Origin: Candidatus Krumholzibacteriia bacterium
GTDB taxonomy: Bacteria; Krumholzibacteriota; Krumholzibacteria; WVZY01; JAKEHA01
NCBI GenBank assembly: GCA_029863355.1
Contig: JAOTVO010000025.1
Location: forward strand, 1-16,962
Reading direction: 5' to 3'
Length of the DNA: 16,962 nt
Both the position numbers and the translations under genes were made by a program. Positions 14,583-16,962 of this stretch are shown here, in pieces (the stretch's first letter is position 1; every line of letters begins with the position of its first letter). Under the pieces are notes generated by a model. That model was not told where the DNA came from, did no database searches, and saw nothing but the letters and a program-made list of their open reading frames with translations.

Positions 14583-16505
14583 CTAGTTCAGCCGTCGGAA
14601 CTCGATGCGGCGGTTTTGCGCGCGACCCTCGGGGTTGGCGTTCGACGCGACGGGCTCTTCCTCGCCCACGCCCTTCGACACCAGTCGCGTCGGGTCGATC
14701 CCGCTGTTGATGAGGTACTGCTTGACCGACTCCGCGCGACGCTGGGAGAGCTCGACGTTGAAGCTCGCCGGCCCCTGGCTGTCGGTGTGCCCGCGGATCT
14801 CCACGCGCACCTCCGGGTAGGCCTGCAACGACCGCACGACGTGGTCGAGCACGGCGTAGGAATCGGGCGTGAGCGCCGCGCTGCCGCTCTCGAAGTTCAC
14901 CCCGCGCAGCACGAATTTTTCTTCGATGGGCTGCTCGTCGGGGCAGCCGTCCTCGTCCTGATACCCGTTGAACGTCTCGGGCGAGTTGGGGCAGTTGTCG
15001 ACGTCGTCGGGGATGCCGTCGAGGTCGTTGTCCAGGTCGGGACAACCGTCGTCGTCCTGGAAGCCGTCGATATCCTCGGCCTGCAGCGGGCAGCGGTCGA
15101 GGTCGTCGGCGATGCCGTCACCGTCGCTGTCCTTTACGAGGTCCGGGCAACCGTCGGTGTCCTGGTCGCCGTCGAAGTCTTCCGGTTCGTCGGGGCAGCG
15201 ATCCTGCGCGTCCGGGATCCCGTCCTGGTCGTTATCCAGGTCGGGGCAGCCGTCGCTGTCCTCGTAGCCGTCCACATCCTCGGCGAGATCGGGACATGCG
15301 TCCTGCGCGTCCGGGATCCCGTCACCGTCGTTGTCCAGGTCGGGGCAGCCGTCGGAATCCTCGAAGCCGTCGGCGTCCTCGGGCTGGTTGGGACACGCGT
15401 CGTCCTTGTCCTTGACGCCGTCGCGATCGGAATCGCGCGGCACGATCTCCACCTGCTGCGAGAAGACCAGCCACACGCCCCAGTCGGGCGGGTTGGTGTA
15501 GGCGGGCTTGTCCCCGGAATTCAGGTTGATGTCGGCGCCGAGCTTGAGCCCCGAGCCGCTGGCGCTCTTGAACTCGACACCCGGCGAGAGCGTGAGCAGG
15601 TTCTCCGACTGCTCGAGCTGGTTGTTGGCGCGGTTGGCCGCGTTGACGGTCTCGATATCCAGTTTGAGCAGCTTCTCCCAGTAGAACTCGACGAAGAAGG
15701 ACACCTGCGGCGCCGGGAACTCGACCGCCGAGGCGAAGACGAACGCGTCGTTGTAGTTCTTCTGCTCGCCGTCGGGCGTGGCCGGGTACCCGGGGGGGTT
15801 GAAGCCGCTCGTGTCCGGCCGGCTGGGATCGAAGATCCCGTAGCCGTTGTCCTCGTTCCGGTTCCAGCGATACCCGGCGTTGACGTGAAAGCGGGTGGGA
15901 ACGAAGCTCTTGATTCCGCTCAAGTCGATGGTGGCCAGACCCAGCGCGAGGATGTCGGACGATTCGGTGGTGAACGCTCGCTCCTTGCTGCCCGTGGGAA
16001 AGCTGAACGTGCCCATCCCGCCGATCTTCAGGTAGTCGGTGGGCAGGGGAATGCCCACCTTGGCGGAGACGTCCGTGTCCCCCAGACCGCCGCGGGTGCG
16101 GGTGTCGAGGTCCTGGCTGGTCGGCTGCTCCTGTATCGTGCGCACCCAACTGCGCACGTCGAGGCTGCCGCTGATCTCGAAGTAGTCGTTGAGCCCGTAG
16201 GTCACCCCGGCGCGGCTGATGAAGAACATGTAGTCGACGATCGCACTGTCGGCGGGGTTTCCCAGATCGGGAAAGTACTTCGCATCATTGAGCTTCTGGA
16301 AATGCGTCCCCAGCTGGAAGCTCAGGTTGCCCTTGCCGATGGTGTCCGCCGTCTTGGTCCGCAGGAGGCCGCGCGTGCCGTTATAGGAGGCACTTGCGTA
16401 AACAGTTGCGGGAAAAACGATTATGACCATCGCGGCGATGGCGGCCCAGCCCGCGTGCACCCACGTGCCGCCGCGCCGGGCGGCGTTCTGGCGACCCAAT
16501 TCCAT
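14583..16505 (-). CDS. OmpA-family outer-membrane protein with thrombospondin type 3 calcium-binding repeats
   Basis: The product is 640 aa. The ATG at 16505 is preceded by AAAGGAGA 9 nt upstream, so a start 17 codons further up is not used. Residues 1-37 form a signal peptide (hydrophobic AAIAAMVIIVFPATVYA). Residues about 38-355 alternate in a pattern suggesting an outer-membrane beta-barrel (LKIGGMGTFSFPTGS, FHVNAGYRWN, VSFFVEFYWEKL). Residues about 357-535 carry five TSP3-like units rich in DxDxDG and each ending DGCPD, expected to bind Ca2+ and form a rigid stalk. Residues about 540-640 are an OmpA C-terminal domain: NFESGSAALTP, HTDSQGPASFN, LSQRRAESVKQYL and NRRIEF, including the Asp and Arg that contact peptidoglycan. 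It anchors the outer membrane to the wall, and the barrel may act as a porin. A sigma-54-like promoter precedes it. Confidence 0.93.
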   Translation of the reverse strand: MELGRQNAARRGGTWVHAGWAAIAAMVIIVFPATVYASASYNGTRGLLRTKTADTIGKGNLSFQLGTHFQKLNDAKYFPDLGNPADSAIVDYMFFISRAGVTYGLNDYFEISGSLDVRSWVRTIQEQPTSQDLDTRTRGGLGDTDVSAKVGIPLPTDYLKIGGMGTFSFPTGSKERAFTTESSDILALGLATIDLSGIKSFVPTRFHVNAGYRWNRNEDNGYGIFDPSRPDTSGFNPPGYPATPDGEQKNYNDAFVFASAVEFPAPQVSFFVEFYWEKLLKLDIETVNAANRANNQLEQSENLLTLSPGVEFKSASGSGLKLGADINLNSGDKPAYTNPPDWGVWLVFSQQVEIVPRDSDRDGVKDKDDACPNQPEDADGFEDSDGCPDLDNDGDGIPDAQDACPDLAEDVDGYEDSDGCPDLDNDQDGIPDAQDRCPDEPEDFDGDQDTDGCPDLVKDSDGDGIADDLDRCPLQAEDIDGFQDDDGCPDLDNDLDGIPDDVDNCPNSPETFNGYQDEDGCPDEQPIEEKFVLRGVNFESGSAALTPDSYAVLDHVVRSLQAYPEVRVEIRGHTDSQGPASFNVELSQRRAESVKQYLINSGIDPTRLVSKGVGEEEPVASNANPEGRAQNRRIEFRRLN

Positions 16506-16556
16506 GGCGATTGTCTCCTTTCTGACCACTCTCAGGCTCGGAATCCCCGCGGTCAA

Positions 16557-16572
16557 TGCAAGAAGGGTTCCA
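16557..16572 (-). promoter_or_regulatory. Sigma-54 (-24/-12) promoter candidate for the OmpA/TSP3 gene
   Basis: The minus strand reads TGGAACCCTTCTTGCA, with TTGCA perfect, TGGAAC one mismatch from TGGCAC, and exact GG-N10-GC spacing. The GC lies 53 nt from the ATG at 16505. No convincing sigma-70 -35/-10 pair was found in 16506-16643. Confidence 0.65.
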
Positions 16573-16642
16573 ACCTAGGCCAAGGAAATCAATCACTTAC
16601 GGTTGCGCTCGCCGGCTGCACCGATTTCCCTGCGTTGGTACC
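16566..16642. repeat. Nested inverted repeats upstream of the OmpA gene
   Basis: GGTTCCAAC (16566-16574) pairs with GTTGGTACC (16634-16642) with one mismatch. Inside it GGAAATC (16584-16590) pairs perfectly with GATTTCC (16623-16629). The left outer arm overlaps the -24 promoter element. The repeats could bind an activator dimer or fold in the leader of another transcript; function unknown. Confidence 0.35.
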
Positions 16643-16643
16643 G

Positions 16644-16962
16644 CTACGACTCCGCCCCCTCCGGGGCCTCGCCCGCGCCGCCGCCCGCGTCGTCGGCTTT
16701 CCCGGTTTCGTCCCCGCGCTCCCCTTCGGCGGCGCGCACCTCGTCGACGAAGTTCATGCGCAGCTCGAAGAGCACCTTGTCGAGCCAGGCTTCCTCGGCC
16801 GGGGTGCGGTTGCCCACCGTCTTGCGCTGGATCATCTCCAGCATCTCGATGGTGGCGCGCGCCTGGTCGAGGTCGCGCTCGACTTCCTGGGTGACGGGAT
16901 TCGGGAGCTTGCCCATGTGCTGCATCGCCGCCATCTGAAACATGGCCGCGAGCTGAACGAAG
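16644..16962 (-). CDS. DUF1844 domain protein (5' partial)
   Basis: The gene runs off the right edge; the open frame continues upstream of the first in-window ATG (16943) as FVQLAAMFQMAAMQHMGK, so the true start is outside. About 106 residues are visible. GKLPNPVTQEVERDLDQARATIEMLEMIQRKTVGN and EAWLDKVLFELRMNFVDEV match the DUF1844 pattern: a hydrophobic N-terminal helix with LG/MGK-P-x-P, then two helices with IDxLEML-type and ELRMxxV-type motifs. The function of the family is unknown. The tail after residue about 80 is a disordered Glu/Gly/Ala stretch. It is followed, after about 140 bp, by the OmpA gene on the same strand. Confidence 0.8.
   Translation of the reverse strand, partial: FVQLAAMFQMAAMQHMGKLPNPVTQEVERDLDQARATIEMLEMIQRKTVGNRTPAEEAWLDKVLFELRMNFVDEVRAAEGERGDETGKADDAGGGAGEAPEGAES

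Noticed and set aside
13488..15045. Long minus-strand open frame through mazG and the intergenic repeats
   Set aside because: It is a shadow of the GC-rich mazG coding frame; the translated 10-residue periodicity near 14470 only reflects the 30-bp DNA repeats.
14930..15450. Regular DNA repeats on the minus strand (tandem array)
   Set aside because: They are the coding repeats of the five TSP3 units in the OmpA-family gene, not an intergenic or CRISPR array.

Overview
The window is about 17 kb of high-GC, gene-dense bacterial chromosome. The secreted protein ending in a FlgD-like / type IX-style C-terminal module, the OmpA-type porin with calcium-binding TSP3 repeats, the DUF1844 protein and the rnf gene order D-G-E-A fit an uncultured member of the FCB superphylum (Eisenbacteria- or Krumholzibacteria-like). 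That placement is inferred from domain style only.

Layout. (1) 1-2889, plus strand: the 3' end of an rnf operon (rnfD partial, rnfG, rnfE, rnfA) with overlapping stop/start codons. It is followed by a 77-aa membrane-anchored four-cysteine protein that resembles the NQR maturation factor NqrM, and then a terminator. (2) 3090-5003, plus: a secreted seven-bladed beta-propeller with less GC-rich surroundings. (3) 5087-5162, minus: tRNA-Phe(GAA) with its own promoter. (4) 5368-9625, minus: a PAS histidine kinase and a single-domain response regulator, then, after a gap of about 330 bp, a GAF-GAF kinase-like protein that lacks a recognisable phosphoacceptor histidine. (5) 9739-13472, minus: uvrA and galE, overlapping by ATGA. 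(6) 13564-14346, plus: mazG, divergent from uvrA and possibly leaderless. (7) 14583-16505, minus: an OmpA/TSP3 outer-membrane protein, convergent with mazG across a bidirectional terminator. (8) 16644 to the end, minus: a partial DUF1844 protein.

Two signals are not explained by ordinary annotation. First, two intergenic elements (7601-7706 and 14357-14454) share a nearly identical quasi-palindromic core. Each core is enclosed in a long outer stem whose sequence is completely different between copies but which pairs in both, and one inner base pair differs by a compensatory change. This looks like an undescribed structured repeat family. Second, sigma-54 type -24/-12 sequences with exact GG-N10-GC spacing stand 48-59 nt upstream of the start codons of the PAS kinase, the GAF kinase and the OmpA gene. 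This suggests that the signalling and envelope genes form a sigma-54 regulon, while the housekeeping genes (tRNA, mazG, uvrA) have sigma-70-like promoters.
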